In this document: positions 19,696-30,949 of the stretch, piece by piece | Numbering within the stretch: the stretch's first letter is position 1 | Layout: each line of letters begins with the position of its first letter | Source of the DNA: Pedococcus badiiscoriae | GTDB taxonomy: Bacteria > Actinomycetota > Actinomycetes > Actinomycetales > Dermatophilaceae | Length of the DNA: 64,000 bases | Reading direction: 5' to 3' | Assembly (NCBI RefSeq): GCF_013408925.1 | Contig: NZ_JACCAB010000001.1 | Coordinates: forward strand, 1,116,001 to 1,180,000 | Notes under the pieces: generated by a model | Database searches by the model: none | Seen by the model: only the letters and a program-made list of their open reading frames with translations | What the model was told of the DNA's origin: nothing | Position numbers and translations under genes: made by a program

Positions 19696-22148
19696 GTCCC
19701 CGCCCTGGCCGGCTGGGCGGCTTGCTCCGAGTGCGGCCGCAGCGGGGCCGCGTCGGCGTCGGGCTGGTCGGGCTCCATGCCGGGGGCACCCTCGACCATC
19801 GCGGTCATGTGCGGCGGCTCGGCCCCACCCCTGGCCTCCTGGACGGCCCAGAAGACCGCTTCGGGAGTCGCCGGCGAGGCGAGGTCGACCGAGGTCCCCG
19901 CCGGGCCGAACGCAGCCGCAGCCTCGCGCAGCGCCTCCCGCACCGAGAACGCGAGCATCAGCGGCGGCTCGCCGACGGCCTTCGAACCGTAGACGGCGCC
20001 GTCCTCGTGGGCGCGCTCGAGCAGCGCCACGTTGAAGACCTCGGGCATCTCGGAGAAGCTGGGCAGCTTGTAGGTGCTCGCCGCCTGGGTGGCCAGCCGG
20101 CCTCGGGTCGGCCGGTCCGACTCGTCCCAGCGCAGGTCCTCCAGCGTCAGCCAGCCGGCGCCCTGGACGAACGCACCCTCGACCTGTCCGATGTCCACCA
20201 GCGGCGAGAGCGAGTCGCCCACGTCGTGCACGATGTCGACCCGCCGCAGGCGATAGGCACCGGTGAACTCGTCGACCTCGACCTCGCTGGCGGCCACCCC
20301 GTAGGAGAAGTACTTGAACGGCGAACCGTGCATCGCCGTGGAGTCCCAGTGCAGCCCCTCGGTGCGGTAGAACCCCGCCGCCCACAGCTGGATCCGTTGG
20401 AAGTAGGCCTGGTTCACCAGGTCGGCCCACGGCACGGTGTCACCACCGCCGACCTTGCCCACGTGGCCGTCACTGAACCGCACGTCCGCCGGGTGCACGC
20501 CGAGCCTGCCCGCGGCGACCGCGCGCAGCCGCTCGATGATCTGCTCGCACGCGTCCTTGACTGCGCCACCGTTGAGGTCGGCTCCGGAGCTGGCGGCCGT
20601 GGCCGAGGTGTTGGGCACCTTGTCGGTGCGGGTCGGGGCCAGCCGCACGGTCGACAGGGGCACGCCCAGCGTGGTGGCGGCAACCTGGAGCATCTTGGTG
20701 TGCAGGCCCTGCCCCATCTCGGTGCCGCCGTGGGTGATCAGCACCGAGCCGTCCTTGTAGACGTGGACGAGGGCGCCGGCCTGGTTGAACGACGTGAAGT
20801 TGAACGAGATCCCGAACTTCACGGGCGTCATCGCGAGGGCGCGCTTGGAGTGCTCGTGCGAGGCGTTGTATGCCGCGATCTCGGCCTTGCGCGCTGCCAC
20901 GTCACCGGTCGTGAGCACCTGGTCCCAGCAGATGGCGACCCGCTCGGGGTGACGCACCGGCTGGCCGTAGGGGGTCGACTGCCCGTCGGTGTAGAAGTTG
21001 CGCGACCGCAGCTCGATCGGGTCGATCCCCAGCTGGGGGGCACACCGGCCGAGGATGTCCTCGATAACCAGCATCCCCTGGGGTCCACCGAAGCCACGGA
21101 ACGCCGTCTGTGACGTCTTGTTGGTCCTGGCGATCCGGCCGTTCACCCGCACGTTCGGGATCCAGTAGGCGTTGTCGATGTGGCAGAGCGCGCGCGCCAG
21201 CACCGGCTCGGACAGGTCGAGGCTCCAACCGCCGTCGGAGGTGAGTGTCGCGTCGAGTGCCTGCAGCATCCCGGAGTCGTCGAACGCGACCCGCCACTGG
21301 GCGTGGAACCCGTGCCGCTTCCCGGACATGGTCATGTCCTGGGTGCGGTTGAGCCGCAGCCGTACCGGGCGGCCTGTGAGGGTGGCGCCGAGGGCCGCGA
21401 TCGCGGCATACCCGTGGGGTTGCATCTCCTTGCCCCCGAAGCCGCCTCCCATCCGCAGGCACTGGACCGTCACCGCGTGGCTGGGCAGGCCGAGCACGTG
21501 CGCGACGATGTCCTGGGTCTCGGTCGGGTGCTGCGTCGAGCACTGGACGAAGATCTGGCCGTTCTCGTCGACGAGTGCGATCGAGCAGTGCGTCTCGAGG
21601 TAGAAGTGCTCCTGCCCCGCGAACTCGAACTCGCCGCTGAAGACGTGGGCCGCGCCGGCGAACCCGGCCTCGATGTCGCCACGCTCCATGTGCGGCTGCC
21701 CGCCCTGGAAGCTCCCGGCCTCGATCGCCTCTCGGACGGTCACCAGGGACGGCAGTGGCTCGTAGTCGACCTCGACCGCGAGCGAGCCCAGCCGGGCGGC
21801 CTCCAGGGTCTCGCCGAGCACCCAGCACACGGCGTGACCGAAGAACATGACCTCGGAGGGGAACAGCGGCTCGTCGTGCTTCACCCCGGCGTCGTTGACG
21901 CCCGGCACGTCGTCGGCCGTGAGCACGCGCACCACGCCCGGCACGTCGAGCGCCGGAGCGGTGAGGAGCCGGGTGACCCGGGCGTGCGCGTGGGGCGCCT
22001 GCACGGGGTGGGCGTGGAGGATGCCGTGCGTGCGGACCGCGAGGTCGTCGGTGTAGAGCGCCTCGCCGGTCACGTGCAGCGATGCGGCCTCGTGCGGGAT
22101 CTCCTGCCCGACAACAGGATTGGCGGGGCGTTCGGACAGGGCGCTCAT
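19692..22148 (-). CDS. xdhB: Xanthine dehydrogenase molybdopterin-binding subunit
   Basis: 818 aa from the ATG at 22148 (ATGA overlap with xdhA). Moco-enzyme motifs: GGGFGGKEMQPHG, TAFRGFGGPQG, GGTEMGQGLHTKM and the catalytic Glu in GSKAVGEPPLML. It oxidises hypoxanthine/xanthine to urate at the Mo centre, passing electrons to the XdhA Fe-S clusters and FAD. Length is normal and no key residue is missing. Product urate is handled by the uricase operon 12 kb away. Confidence 0.95.
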   Translation of the reverse strand: MSALSERPANPVVGQEIPHEAASLHVTGEALYTDDLAVRTHGILHAHPVQAPHAHARVTRLLTAPALDVPGVVRVLTADDVPGVNDAGVKHDEPLFPSEVMFFGHAVCWVLGETLEAARLGSLAVEVDYEPLPSLVTVREAIEAGSFQGGQPHMERGDIEAGFAGAAHVFSGEFEFAGQEHFYLETHCSIALVDENGQIFVQCSTQHPTETQDIVAHVLGLPSHAVTVQCLRMGGGFGGKEMQPHGYAAIAALGATLTGRPVRLRLNRTQDMTMSGKRHGFHAQWRVAFDDSGMLQALDATLTSDGGWSLDLSEPVLARALCHIDNAYWIPNVRVNGRIARTNKTSQTAFRGFGGPQGMLVIEDILGRCAPQLGIDPIELRSRNFYTDGQSTPYGQPVRHPERVAICWDQVLTTGDVAARKAEIAAYNASHEHSKRALAMTPVKFGISFNFTSFNQAGALVHVYKDGSVLITHGGTEMGQGLHTKMLQVAATTLGVPLSTVRLAPTRTDKVPNTSATAASSGADLNGGAVKDACEQIIERLRAVAAGRLGVHPADVRFSDGHVGKVGGGDTVPWADLVNQAYFQRIQLWAAGFYRTEGLHWDSTAMHGSPFKYFSYGVAASEVEVDEFTGAYRLRRVDIVHDVGDSLSPLVDIGQVEGAFVQGAGWLTLEDLRWDESDRPTRGRLATQAASTYKLPSFSEMPEVFNVALLERAHEDGAVYGSKAVGEPPLMLAFSVREALREAAAAFGPAGTSVDLASPATPEAVFWAVQEARGGAEPPHMTAMVEGAPGMEPDQPDADAAPLRPHSEQAAQPARAGT

Positions 22149-23716
22149 GCTCCGACCTCCTGCTGCAGCGCGGTCTCGGCACGGAGCTTGAGGAGCGCGG
22201 TCCCCAGTGTCGCCGCGCGGTATGCCGCGCTGGCACGGTGGTCGTCCATCGGCGTGCCTTCCCCGCGCATCACCGCCGCAGCCTCGCGAACGACCTCGGC
22301 GCTCCACGCCCGGCCCTCGAGCGCGGCCTCGGTGGCCAGAGCCCGGATGGGGGTGGCGGCAACGCCGCCGAGGCCGATCCGGGCCTTGGCCACGACGCCG
22401 TCAGCCAGGTCGAGGGCGAAGCCGACCGCCACGCTGGAGATGTCGTCGAAGCGACGCTTGGCGATCTTGTGGAAGGCCGTGACCTCGCTGAGCGGCAACG
22501 GGATCCGCACCGCGCGGATCAGCTCACCTTCGCGCTTGACGGTCTGGCGGTAGCCGGTGAAGTAGTCGGCCAGCGGCACCTCGCGCTCGCCGTCGGCCGA
22601 GGCGAGCACCACGACGGCCTCGAGGGCGAGCAGGGCCGGCGGCGTGTCACCGATCGGTGAGCCGGTGCCGAGGTTGCCGCCGATGGTCGCGCCGTTGCGG
22701 ATCAGGCGGGAGGCGAACTGCGGGAACATCTGGTCCAGCAACGGGATCCGGCCGGCCAGGCCCCACTCGGCCTCACTGAGGCTGAGGGCGGCGCCGATCT
22801 CGATGCTGTCCTCGCCGAGGTCGAGCGTGCGAAGCTCGGGCAGGCGGTCGATGCCGATGGCGAAGGGGGTGCGCGCGCCGCGGAGGTTGACCTCGACCCC
22901 CCAGTCGGTCGACCCGGCCACCAGGACGGCGTCGGGGTGCTCGGCCAGCAGGGCCAGTGCCTCAGCGAGGTCGCCCGGCCGCGCGAACGTGCCGGTCGCG
23001 CCGTCGAGTCGGGTGGCGCGGGCGGCGGGCGGTGCGGCAGCCAGCCGCGCGGCATACGGGTCGTCGGCGGCGGGCTGGCGCAGGGCGTAGGCGGCGTCGC
23101 GGATGGGGCGGTAACCGGTGCAGCGACACAGGTTGCCCGACAGCGCGTGCAGGTCGAACCCATTGGGCCCGTGCTCGTGGTCAGGTTGCTCGCTGTCGGC
23201 GTCACGGCCCGGCGCGTTCGCGGTGGCGGCGGGCTCGTGGCCGTTCTGCGACGGGTCGGGTACGGCAGCGGAGGGGGCGGCGGATGGGGCGCACCGTCCC
23301 TCGCGGTAGTACTCGGCGGCCATGCTGCAGACGAAGCCCGGCGTGCAGTAGCCACACTGCGACCCACCGCGGACAGCCATCTCACGCTGCACCGGGTGCA
23401 GCGAGTCCGGCCGGCCGAGCCCCTCGGAGGTCACGACCTCCTGGCCGTCGAGCGCGGCGACAGGGACCAGGCAGGCGTTGATCGCGGTCCACTGAGTACC
23501 GGAGCCCTCGGTGGGACGAGCCACCATGATCGAGCAGGCGCCGCACTCCCCCTCGGCGCACCCCTCCTTGGCGCCGGTCAGCCCTTGGGCCCGCAGCCAG
23601 TCGAGGGTCGTGGTGCTCGGGTCCGTGCCGTCGAGGGCACGCGGCGCCCCGTTGACAGTGACACCGTGCCCATTGACACCCTGCTCGCTGACCCTGTGCG
23701 TGTTCGCTGCCGCCAT
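22145..23716 (-). CDS. xdhA: Xanthine dehydrogenase Fe-S/FAD subunit
   Basis: 523 aa, fused [2Fe-2S] and FAD domains. First cluster Cys53, 58, 61 and 82; second cluster Cys121, 124, 197 and 199 (LCRCTGYRPI). Between Cys124 and Cys197 there is an unusual linker (residues 142-184) rich in Ala, Pro, Asn and His that is usually absent, yet both cluster motifs are intact. The FAD domain (residues 235-523) contains LVAGSTDWGVE and ATIGGNLGTGSP. First gene of xdhA-xdhB-xdhC-guaD; two operator-like palindromes lie 144-195 bp upstream. Confidence 0.94.
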   Translation of the reverse strand: MAAANTHRVSEQGVNGHGVTVNGAPRALDGTDPSTTTLDWLRAQGLTGAKEGCAEGECGACSIMVARPTEGSGTQWTAINACLVPVAALDGQEVVTSEGLGRPDSLHPVQREMAVRGGSQCGYCTPGFVCSMAAEYYREGRCAPSAAPSAAVPDPSQNGHEPAATANAPGRDADSEQPDHEHGPNGFDLHALSGNLCRCTGYRPIRDAAYALRQPAADDPYAARLAAAPPAARATRLDGATGTFARPGDLAEALALLAEHPDAVLVAGSTDWGVEVNLRGARTPFAIGIDRLPELRTLDLGEDSIEIGAALSLSEAEWGLAGRIPLLDQMFPQFASRLIRNGATIGGNLGTGSPIGDTPPALLALEAVVVLASADGEREVPLADYFTGYRQTVKREGELIRAVRIPLPLSEVTAFHKIAKRRFDDISSVAVGFALDLADGVVAKARIGLGGVAATPIRALATEAALEGRAWSAEVVREAAAVMRGEGTPMDDHRASAAYRAATLGTALLKLRAETALQQEVGA

Positions 23717-23859
23717 CGCGCAACTCCCGTCGCCCCGTCCTTGGGGACCATCATCCCCCAGGCGTCATTGCCGAGGGGCATGGTTCGGGACAGGAGTGGG
23801 TCCGCCGGTTATCCATGCCGAACGACGGCCCTGTCGTTGGTTCTCGAGAACGATACGTC

Positions 23860-23875
23860 TCAACAAACTGTTGAA
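23860..23875. promoter_or_regulatory. Second-type palindrome upstream of xdhA
   Basis: TCAACAAACTGTTGAA, a 15-bp palindrome TCAACA-N3-TGTTGA plus one base. The exact reverse complement occurs before uricase at 35788-35802. No third copy was noticed. Probable operator of an unidentified regulator, perhaps the HTH protein at 35896-36408. Confidence 0.55.
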
Positions 23876-23896
23876 GCAAGAGTTTCGAGAGAGAGA

Positions 23897-23911
23897 TTTC
23901 GCAATATGGAA
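23897..23911 (+). promoter_or_regulatory. Putative IclR-type operator, xdhA site
   Basis: TTTCGCAATATGGAA, copy 2 of the six-copy motif (one mismatch to consensus). It lies 181 bp upstream of xdhA and 10 bp past the allE stop codon, so it serves the xdh-guaD operon. Confidence 0.6.
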
Positions 23912-23920
23912 TCCCGCTGC

Positions 23921-24784
23921 CTACAGGAGCTGGCGACTGAGCACCGCGTGGCGGTTGACGTCCTTGTACAGCAGGTACCGGAAACGACCGGGCCCTCCGG
24001 CGTAGCAGGCCTGCGGGCAGAAGGCACGCAGCCACATGAAGTCACCTGCCTGCACCTCGACCCAGTCGTCGTTGAGCAGATACATCGCCTTGCCCTCGAG
24101 GACGTACAGCCCGTGCTCCATGACGTGGGTCTCCGGGAAGGGGATCGCCCCGCCTGGCTGGAAGTTGACGATGTTCACGTGCATGTCGTGACGGATGTCG
24201 GTCGGGTCGGCGAAACGCTGCGTGGTCCACGCGCCATTCGTGCCGGGCATCTCGCCCGGGACGACGTCGGACTCGTTGGTGACAAAGGCCTCCGGCGCGT
24301 CGATGCCCTCGACAGCCTGGTAGGCCTTGCGGATCCAGTGGAAGGTCGCCGTGTCCGCGCCGCGGTTGTGCAGGGTCCACACCTGCCCCGGCGGGATGAA
24401 TGCGTAGCCGCCCTCCGCCAGCTCATGGGTGGCCTCGCCGAGGGTCAGGGTCAGGCCGCCTGCCACGACGAACAGCACCCCTTCGGCCCGAGGGTCGAGC
24501 TCCGGCTTGTCGGACCCACCGCCGGGCGAGACCTCGACGACGTACTGGGAGAAGGTCTCCGAGAACCCGGACAGTGGTCGGGCGATGACCCACAGCCTGG
24601 TCTTGTCCCAGAACGGCAGGAGGCTGGTGACGATGTCGGTCATCGTCCCCCGCGGCAGGACGGCGTAGGCCTCGGTGAACACCGCACGGTCCGTGGTCAG
24701 CTGGGTCTGCGGCGGCAGACCTCCGGCGGGGACGGCGTAGTGAGGAGTGGTGGTGGGGGTCGTCGTGTCCCGGGGCGTCGTCAT
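23921..24784 (-). CDS. allE: (S)-ureidoglycine aminohydrolase
   Basis: 287 aa bicupin, ATG at 24784 overlapping the allB stop (ATGA). First cupin: GGGLTLTLGEATHELAEGG, FIPPGQVWTLHN. Second cupin: FPETHVMEHGLYVLEGKAMY with the Mn ligands E/H/H, then WVEVQAGDFMWLRAFCPQACYAGG. It is the known AllE/UGlyAH signature. It converts (S)-ureidoglycine to (S)-ureidoglycolate and ammonia. Its substrate-forming enzyme (allantoate amidohydrolase) is not in the window. Last gene of the hyi-to-allE run. Confidence 0.92.
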   Translation of the reverse strand: MTTPRDTTTPTTTPHYAVPAGGLPPQTQLTTDRAVFTEAYAVLPRGTMTDIVTSLLPFWDKTRLWVIARPLSGFSETFSQYVVEVSPGGGSDKPELDPRAEGVLFVVAGGLTLTLGEATHELAEGGYAFIPPGQVWTLHNRGADTATFHWIRKAYQAVEGIDAPEAFVTNESDVVPGEMPGTNGAWTTQRFADPTDIRHDMHVNIVNFQPGGAIPFPETHVMEHGLYVLEGKAMYLLNDDWVEVQAGDFMWLRAFCPQACYAGGPGRFRYLLYKDVNRHAVLSRQLL

Positions 24785-26157
24785 GACTGTCCTCTCGTCA
24801 GGAGCCGACCGCGCGGGTCGGCCTCGATGTCGACCGGTATGCCGTGCAGCCAGGTCTGGCGCACCGCCCCGGTGAGCGTGCGGCCGGTATACGCCGACAC
24901 GGGGTTCTTGTGCCGCAGGGAGGCGACGTCGACGGTGAACGACTCGTCGGGCGCGAACACGACGAGGTCCGCGGTCGCGCCGACGGAGATCCGCCCGCGC
25001 TCGAACAGCCCCACCTGGTCGGCCGGTCCCTCGCCCATCCAGCGCACGACGTCGGCGAGTGAGTGTCCTCGCGAGCGCGCCTCGGTCCACACCGCGGGCA
25101 GGCCGAGCTGGAGCCCGGCGATGCCACCCCATGCCTCGCCGAAGTCTCCGGAGTCGAACTTCTTGAGGTCCTCGGTGCACGGCGAGTGGTCCGACACGAT
25201 GGTGCGGATCACGCCGTCCTCGAGACCCGCCCAGAGCCGGTCCTGGTTGTCGTGCTCGCGGATCGGAGGGCAGCACTTGAACTGCGTCGCACCGTCGGGG
25301 ATCTGCTCCGCGTCGAGCGTGAGGTAGTGCGGGCAGGTCTCGACCGACAGCCGCAGCCCTTCGGCCTGGGCCTTGGCGATCAAGGGGATCGCGTCGGCAT
25401 CGGACAGGTGGAGGATGTGCGCCCGTCCACCCGTCTCCCGCGTCGCGTCGATCACCTCGGAGATGGCCCGCTCCTCGGCCTCCTTCGGACGCGAACCCAG
25501 GAACCCGGCATACCCCTGGCCGTGCGGCGGGGGCGCGGACTCGATGGTCTGCTCGTCCTCGGCGTGCACGATGACGAGCGCGTCGAACGTGGCTGTCTCC
25601 GCGAGCGCCTCGCGCAGCTCGGAGGCGGACAGGTGGGGGAACTCGTCGACGCCGGAGTGCAGCAGGAAGCACTTGAAGCCGAACACGCCAGCCTCGTGGA
25701 GCGGTCGCAGGTCTGGCAGGTTGCCGGGCACGGCCCCGCCCCAGAAACCCACGTCGACGTAGGACTGGTCGCGGGCCACGGCCCGCTTCTCCTTCAGCGC
25801 GGCCACCGTGACCGTTGGCGGGATCGAGTTGAGCGGCATGTCGATGATCGTCGTGACGCCGCCGGCCGCTGCGGCACGGGTGGCGCTCGCGAAGCCCTCC
25901 CAGTCGGTGCGACCTGGTTCGTTGACGTGCACGTGGGCGTCGACGAGACCCGGCAGCAGCACCTCGTCGTCTTTCAGCTCGACGACGCGGGCACCGGGCA
26001 CGTCCGTGTCGTACGGGTCGATGGCCACGATCCGCCCGTCCGCGACCGAGACCGCGACGGCCACCTCGGCCCCGTCGACGACGGCGCGCCTCGCCCGGAG
26101 CACCACTTCTGCCGTCACGCCCGACCTCTTCCCGGAGCCGTCCACCGCACTTGCCAT
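24781..26157 (-). CDS. allB: Allantoinase
   Basis: 458 aa from the ATG at 26157 (AGGGA about 9 nt ahead); a GTG at 26118 is an alternative. Cyclic amidohydrolase: DAHVHVNEPGRTDWEGF metal motif, FKCFLLHSGV with the carbamylated Lys, VHAEDE, ILHLSDADA, and DHSPCTEDLK with the catalytic Asp. The NEPGRTDWEGF and SDHSPC motifs separate allantoinase from dihydropyrimidinase. It opens allantoin to allantoate. Confidence 0.95.
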   Translation of the reverse strand: MASAVDGSGKRSGVTAEVVLRARRAVVDGAEVAVAVSVADGRIVAIDPYDTDVPGARVVELKDDEVLLPGLVDAHVHVNEPGRTDWEGFASATRAAAAGGVTTIIDMPLNSIPPTVTVAALKEKRAVARDQSYVDVGFWGGAVPGNLPDLRPLHEAGVFGFKCFLLHSGVDEFPHLSASELREALAETATFDALVIVHAEDEQTIESAPPPHGQGYAGFLGSRPKEAEERAISEVIDATRETGGRAHILHLSDADAIPLIAKAQAEGLRLSVETCPHYLTLDAEQIPDGATQFKCCPPIREHDNQDRLWAGLEDGVIRTIVSDHSPCTEDLKKFDSGDFGEAWGGIAGLQLGLPAVWTEARSRGHSLADVVRWMGEGPADQVGLFERGRISVGATADLVVFAPDESFTVDVASLRHKNPVSAYTGRTLTGAVRQTWLHGIPVDIEADPRGRLLTRGQS

Positions 26158-26173
26158 GACCGTAATCCCTGCC

Positions 26174-27040
26174 TCAGCTCGCCGCTGCCGGTGTGGCGGA
26201 ACGAACCGCGTCCACGACCCTGTTGCGATGGCGGCCGAGCACGCCGCCGTCAACGCAGACGAGGTCCCCGTGACGCAGGTAGGGCTTCGGCTCCGGCTGC
26301 CCCATCGCCACCCCCGCAGGGGTGCCGGTGATGACGAGGTCTCCGGGCTCGAGCGTCATGAGGCCGCTGACGTAGCAGAGCAGCTCGGGCACGGAGAAGA
26401 GCATGTCGCCGGTCCACCCGTCCTGGCGAGGCGCGTCGTTGACCGACAACCGCAGGCGTACGTCGGCGGGGTCGCCCAGCTCGTCGGGGGTGACCAGCCA
26501 CGGGCCGACCGGGCAGAACGTGTCGGCCGACTTGCCCTTGGTCCAGGTGCCTCCGCGTTCAAGCTGGAGCGCACGGTCGGAGACGTCGTGGGCCAACACG
26601 TAGCCGGCGACGGCCGCGAGGGCTCGGCCAGGGTCGCGCTCGTCCTTCAGCGGCGCCCCTAGGATGACGCCGAGCTCCACCTCGTAGTCGGTGGTGACCG
26701 ACTGCGGCAGCAGCTGGATGTCATCGGTGGGACCGCAGACCGAGGTCGACGCCTTGAGGAAGACGACAGGCTCGGTGGGCAGTGGCACCCTCGCCTCGGC
26801 GGCGTGGTCCCTGTAGTTGAGCCCGATCCCGACGACCTTGCCCGGTCGGGTGAAGGGCGCGCCGAAGCGGGTGGCGTCGCCGTGGAACGGTGCGAGGCAG
26901 TCGGCGTCGATGGACGCGAGCCGTCCGAGGAAGGCTCCATCGACCTCGCCCGTGTGCCCGCCCAGGTCGAGCAGGCTGCCATCCGGGGCCACCACGACGG
27001 GTCGTTCTGACCCGGGACGCCCGGCCCGCGCCACTCTCAT
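26174..27040 (-). CDS. Fumarylacetoacetate-hydrolase-family protein (candidate ureidoglycolate lyase)
   Basis: 288 aa, ATG at 27040 overlapping the glxK stop (ATGA). FAH fold: GIGLNYRDHAAEA, FLKASTSVCGP, metal ligands in DYEVELGVI, AHDVSDRALQ, WTKGKSADTFCPVGPWLV, ITGTPAGVAMG. The family contains isomerases, decarboxylases, hydrolases and enzymes annotated as ureidoglycolate lyase. Sitting between glxK and allB in a cluster without allA, it is a good candidate to split ureidoglycolate to glyoxylate and urea. Fold is certain; reaction is inferred. Confidence 0.85.
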   Translation of the reverse strand: MRVARAGRPGSERPVVVAPDGSLLDLGGHTGEVDGAFLGRLASIDADCLAPFHGDATRFGAPFTRPGKVVGIGLNYRDHAAEARVPLPTEPVVFLKASTSVCGPTDDIQLLPQSVTTDYEVELGVILGAPLKDERDPGRALAAVAGYVLAHDVSDRALQLERGGTWTKGKSADTFCPVGPWLVTPDELGDPADVRLRLSVNDAPRQDGWTGDMLFSVPELLCYVSGLMTLEPGDLVITGTPAGVAMGQPEPKPYLRHGDLVCVDGGVLGRHRNRVVDAVRSATPAAAS

Positions 27041-28167
27041 CGGACACCGCACAGGTGCTCGCGCGCGATGCGCGCGCCGAGGCGTTCCAGCAGGGGTCCC
27101 GGCGCGTCCAGGGCCTCCTGTCGCGTGCCCGCCTCATCGACCAACGCGTATGCCGCGCAGAGCCCGGCCGCGGCCAGCTCGCCGTGTGTCAAGGTGACCT
27201 GCCCCGCCACTGCCACGGCGGCCACGCCCTTGTCGCGCGCCAAGGCGGCCACGGCGGCCGGCGCCTTGCCGTGCAGCGTCTGGGCGTCGAGCGATCCCTC
27301 GCCGGTCACGACGAGGTCGGCGGCGCCGACGGCATCAGCCAGGCCGGTGAGCTCGGCGACGACCTGCGCACCGGGCCGGGGCACGGCTCCGAGCACGGCC
27401 ATCAGGGCGAAGCCCACCCCGCCGGCGGCTCCCGCCCCTGGTCGGTCGCGGTGGTCGTGACCCGTGGCCGCAGCCACGACCGCGGCCCACCTCGACAGGG
27501 CGGCGTCGAGGCGCTCGACGTCCTCAGGGCCCGCACCCTTCTGCGGGCCGTAGACGGCAGCAGCGCCGGTGCGACCGGTGAGGGGGTTGTCGACGTCGCA
27601 GGCGACCACGAGCTCGGCCTCGGCCAGCGCCGGGTGCAGCTCGCTGAGGTCGAGCGAGACGACATCCTCGAGAGCTCCACCGCCGTCGCGCAACGCGCGT
27701 CCGTGGCGGCCGCTCAGGCGCGCACCGAGCCCACCCAGGAGCCCGGCACCGCCATCGGTGCAGGCGCTGCCGCCGATCCCGACGACGATGCGGCGCGCCC
27801 CGGCGTCCAGCGCGGCGGCGATGACCTCGCCGGTGCCACGGCTGGTGGCGCCGAGCGCGTCCGACCGGCCCCCGGGCAGCTGGGCCAGCCCGGACACCTG
27901 GGCCAGCTCGACCACGGCGTCGGTGCCTCGCCGGGCATAGGACGCGGCGCACGGGACCCCCGTGGGTCCGGTGGCCCGCACCGGCACACGGGTGAACCCG
28001 GCAGCAACGGCTGCGTCGAGGGTGCCGTCACCCCCGTCGGCGACGGGGACGACGACCACCTCGACGTCGGGCATCACCGATCGCAGCCCGTTCGAGAGGT
28101 GCCCGGCGACCTCGTCGGCCGTCAGGGTGCCCTTGAACTTGTCGGGCGCGAGCAGGACGCGAGGCAT
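27037..28167 (-). CDS. glxK: Glycerate kinase
   Basis: 376 aa. GarK/GlxK family: MPRVLLAPDKFKGTLTADEVA, VPVADGGDGTLDA, GIGGSACTDGGAGLLGGLG, ACDVDNPLTG, FALMAVLGA, VVTGEGSLD. It phosphorylates D-glycerate, probably to 2-phosphoglycerate as in this family, completing the route from glyoxylate to glycolysis. It follows gcl by 8 bp and is coupled to the FAH gene. Confidence 0.93.
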   Translation of the reverse strand: MPRVLLAPDKFKGTLTADEVAGHLSNGLRSVMPDVEVVVVPVADGGDGTLDAAVAAGFTRVPVRATGPTGVPCAASYARRGTDAVVELAQVSGLAQLPGGRSDALGATSRGTGEVIAAALDAGARRIVVGIGGSACTDGGAGLLGGLGARLSGRHGRALRDGGGALEDVVSLDLSELHPALAEAELVVACDVDNPLTGRTGAAAVYGPQKGAGPEDVERLDAALSRWAAVVAAATGHDHRDRPGAGAAGGVGFALMAVLGAVPRPGAQVVAELTGLADAVGAADLVVTGEGSLDAQTLHGKAPAAVAALARDKGVAAVAVAGQVTLTHGELAAAGLCAAYALVDEAGTRQEALDAPGPLLERLGARIAREHLCGVR

Positions 28168-28175
28168 CGACAGCC

Positions 28176-29954
<1,779 letters not shown>

Positions 29955-29994
29955 GGGATTGCTCCTGGTCTGGTGGTGCTGGTCTGTGGGTGGG

Positions 29995-30876
29995 TCAGGG
30001 GGTCTGACCGGAGAGGCGCTGGACGCCGCGCAGGAGTGCGGAGTGGTCGAGTCCGCCGTCGCCGTTGGCGCGGGCCGAGGCCATCAACTGGGCGACGAGC
30101 CCGCCGAGGGGTACGACCACCCCTGCCTCACGGGCTGCGCTGGTCACGATCCCGAGGTCCTTGTGGTGCAGGTCGATCCGGAACCCCGGCTCGAACGACC
30201 TGGTCGTCATGTTGCCGCGCTTCTGGTCGAGCACCTTCGAGCCGGCCAAGCCCCCACCGAGCACGTCGAGCGCAGGACCGAGGTCGACGCCATAGGCCTC
30301 GAGGAAGACGACCGCCTCGGCCAGGGCCTGGATGTTCGCGGCGACGATGAGCTGGTTGGCCGCCTTGACCGTCTGCCCTGCGCCGTTGCCTCCGACGTGG
30401 ACGACTGTCTTGCCGACCGCGTCGAAGAGCGGCTTGGCCTGCTCGAAGTCCTCGGCCGAGCCGCCGACCATGATCGACAGCGCGGCGTTCTTCGCCCCGG
30501 CCTCGCCACCCGAGACGGGTGCGTCCAGGAGGCGGAAGCCCTTCTCCTGCGCGGCCTTCGCGAGCTCGACGGTCACGTCCGGGCGGATGCTGGAGAAGTC
30601 GATGACCAGCGTGCCCTCCTTCGCGTTGGCGAAGACGCCGTCCTCGCCGAGCAGGACGTCCTGCACGTCGGGGCTGTCGGGCACCATGACCGCGACCACC
30701 TGTGCGTCACGGACCGCGTCCGCGATGGAGGCCGCCGCGGCGCCACCGGCGTCGACGAGGGGCTGGGTCTTGTCGGGGTGCAGGTTGTAGCCCGTGACGT
30801 CGTGCCCTGCGTCCTGGAGGTGGACGGCCATGGGGCTGCCCATGATGCCGAGTCCGATGAAGGCGATGCTGGTCAT
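29995..30876 (-). CDS. glxR: 2-Hydroxy-3-oxopropionate (tartronate semialdehyde) reductase
   Basis: 293 aa from the ATG at 30876 with AAGGAG 6 nt ahead. Beta-hydroxyacid dehydrogenase: NAD-site [43 protein letters not shown] with the catalytic Lys, and [10 protein letters not shown]. It reduces tartronate semialdehyde to D-glycerate. It should not be confused with the corynebacterial CRP protein also called GlxR. Confidence 0.94.
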   Translation of the reverse strand: MTSIAFIGLGIMGSPMAVHLQDAGHDVTGYNLHPDKTQPLVDAGGAAAASIADAVRDAQVVAVMVPDSPDVQDVLLGEDGVFANAKEGTLVIDFSSIRPDVTVELAKAAQEKGFRLLDAPVSGGEAGAKNAALSIMVGGSAEDFEQAKPLFDAVGKTVVHVGGNGAGQTVKAANQLIVAANIQALAEAVVFLEAYGVDLGPALDVLGGGLAGSKVLDQKRGNMTTRSFEPGFRIDLHHKDLGIVTSAAREAGVVVPLGGLVAQLMASARANGDGGLDHSALLRGVQRLSGQTP

Positions 30877-30949
30877 GTCGTGCTCCTTGGTGGTGGTGCG
30901 GCAGTCGGTCACAGGTCAGTCGTCAGGGGCCACAGCTCAGGGGCTGCGT

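Noticed and set aside
18874..20430. 518-codon version of XdhC
   Set aside because: The first 245 codons lie inside xdhB in another frame; GTGA coupling at 19695 fits the family length.
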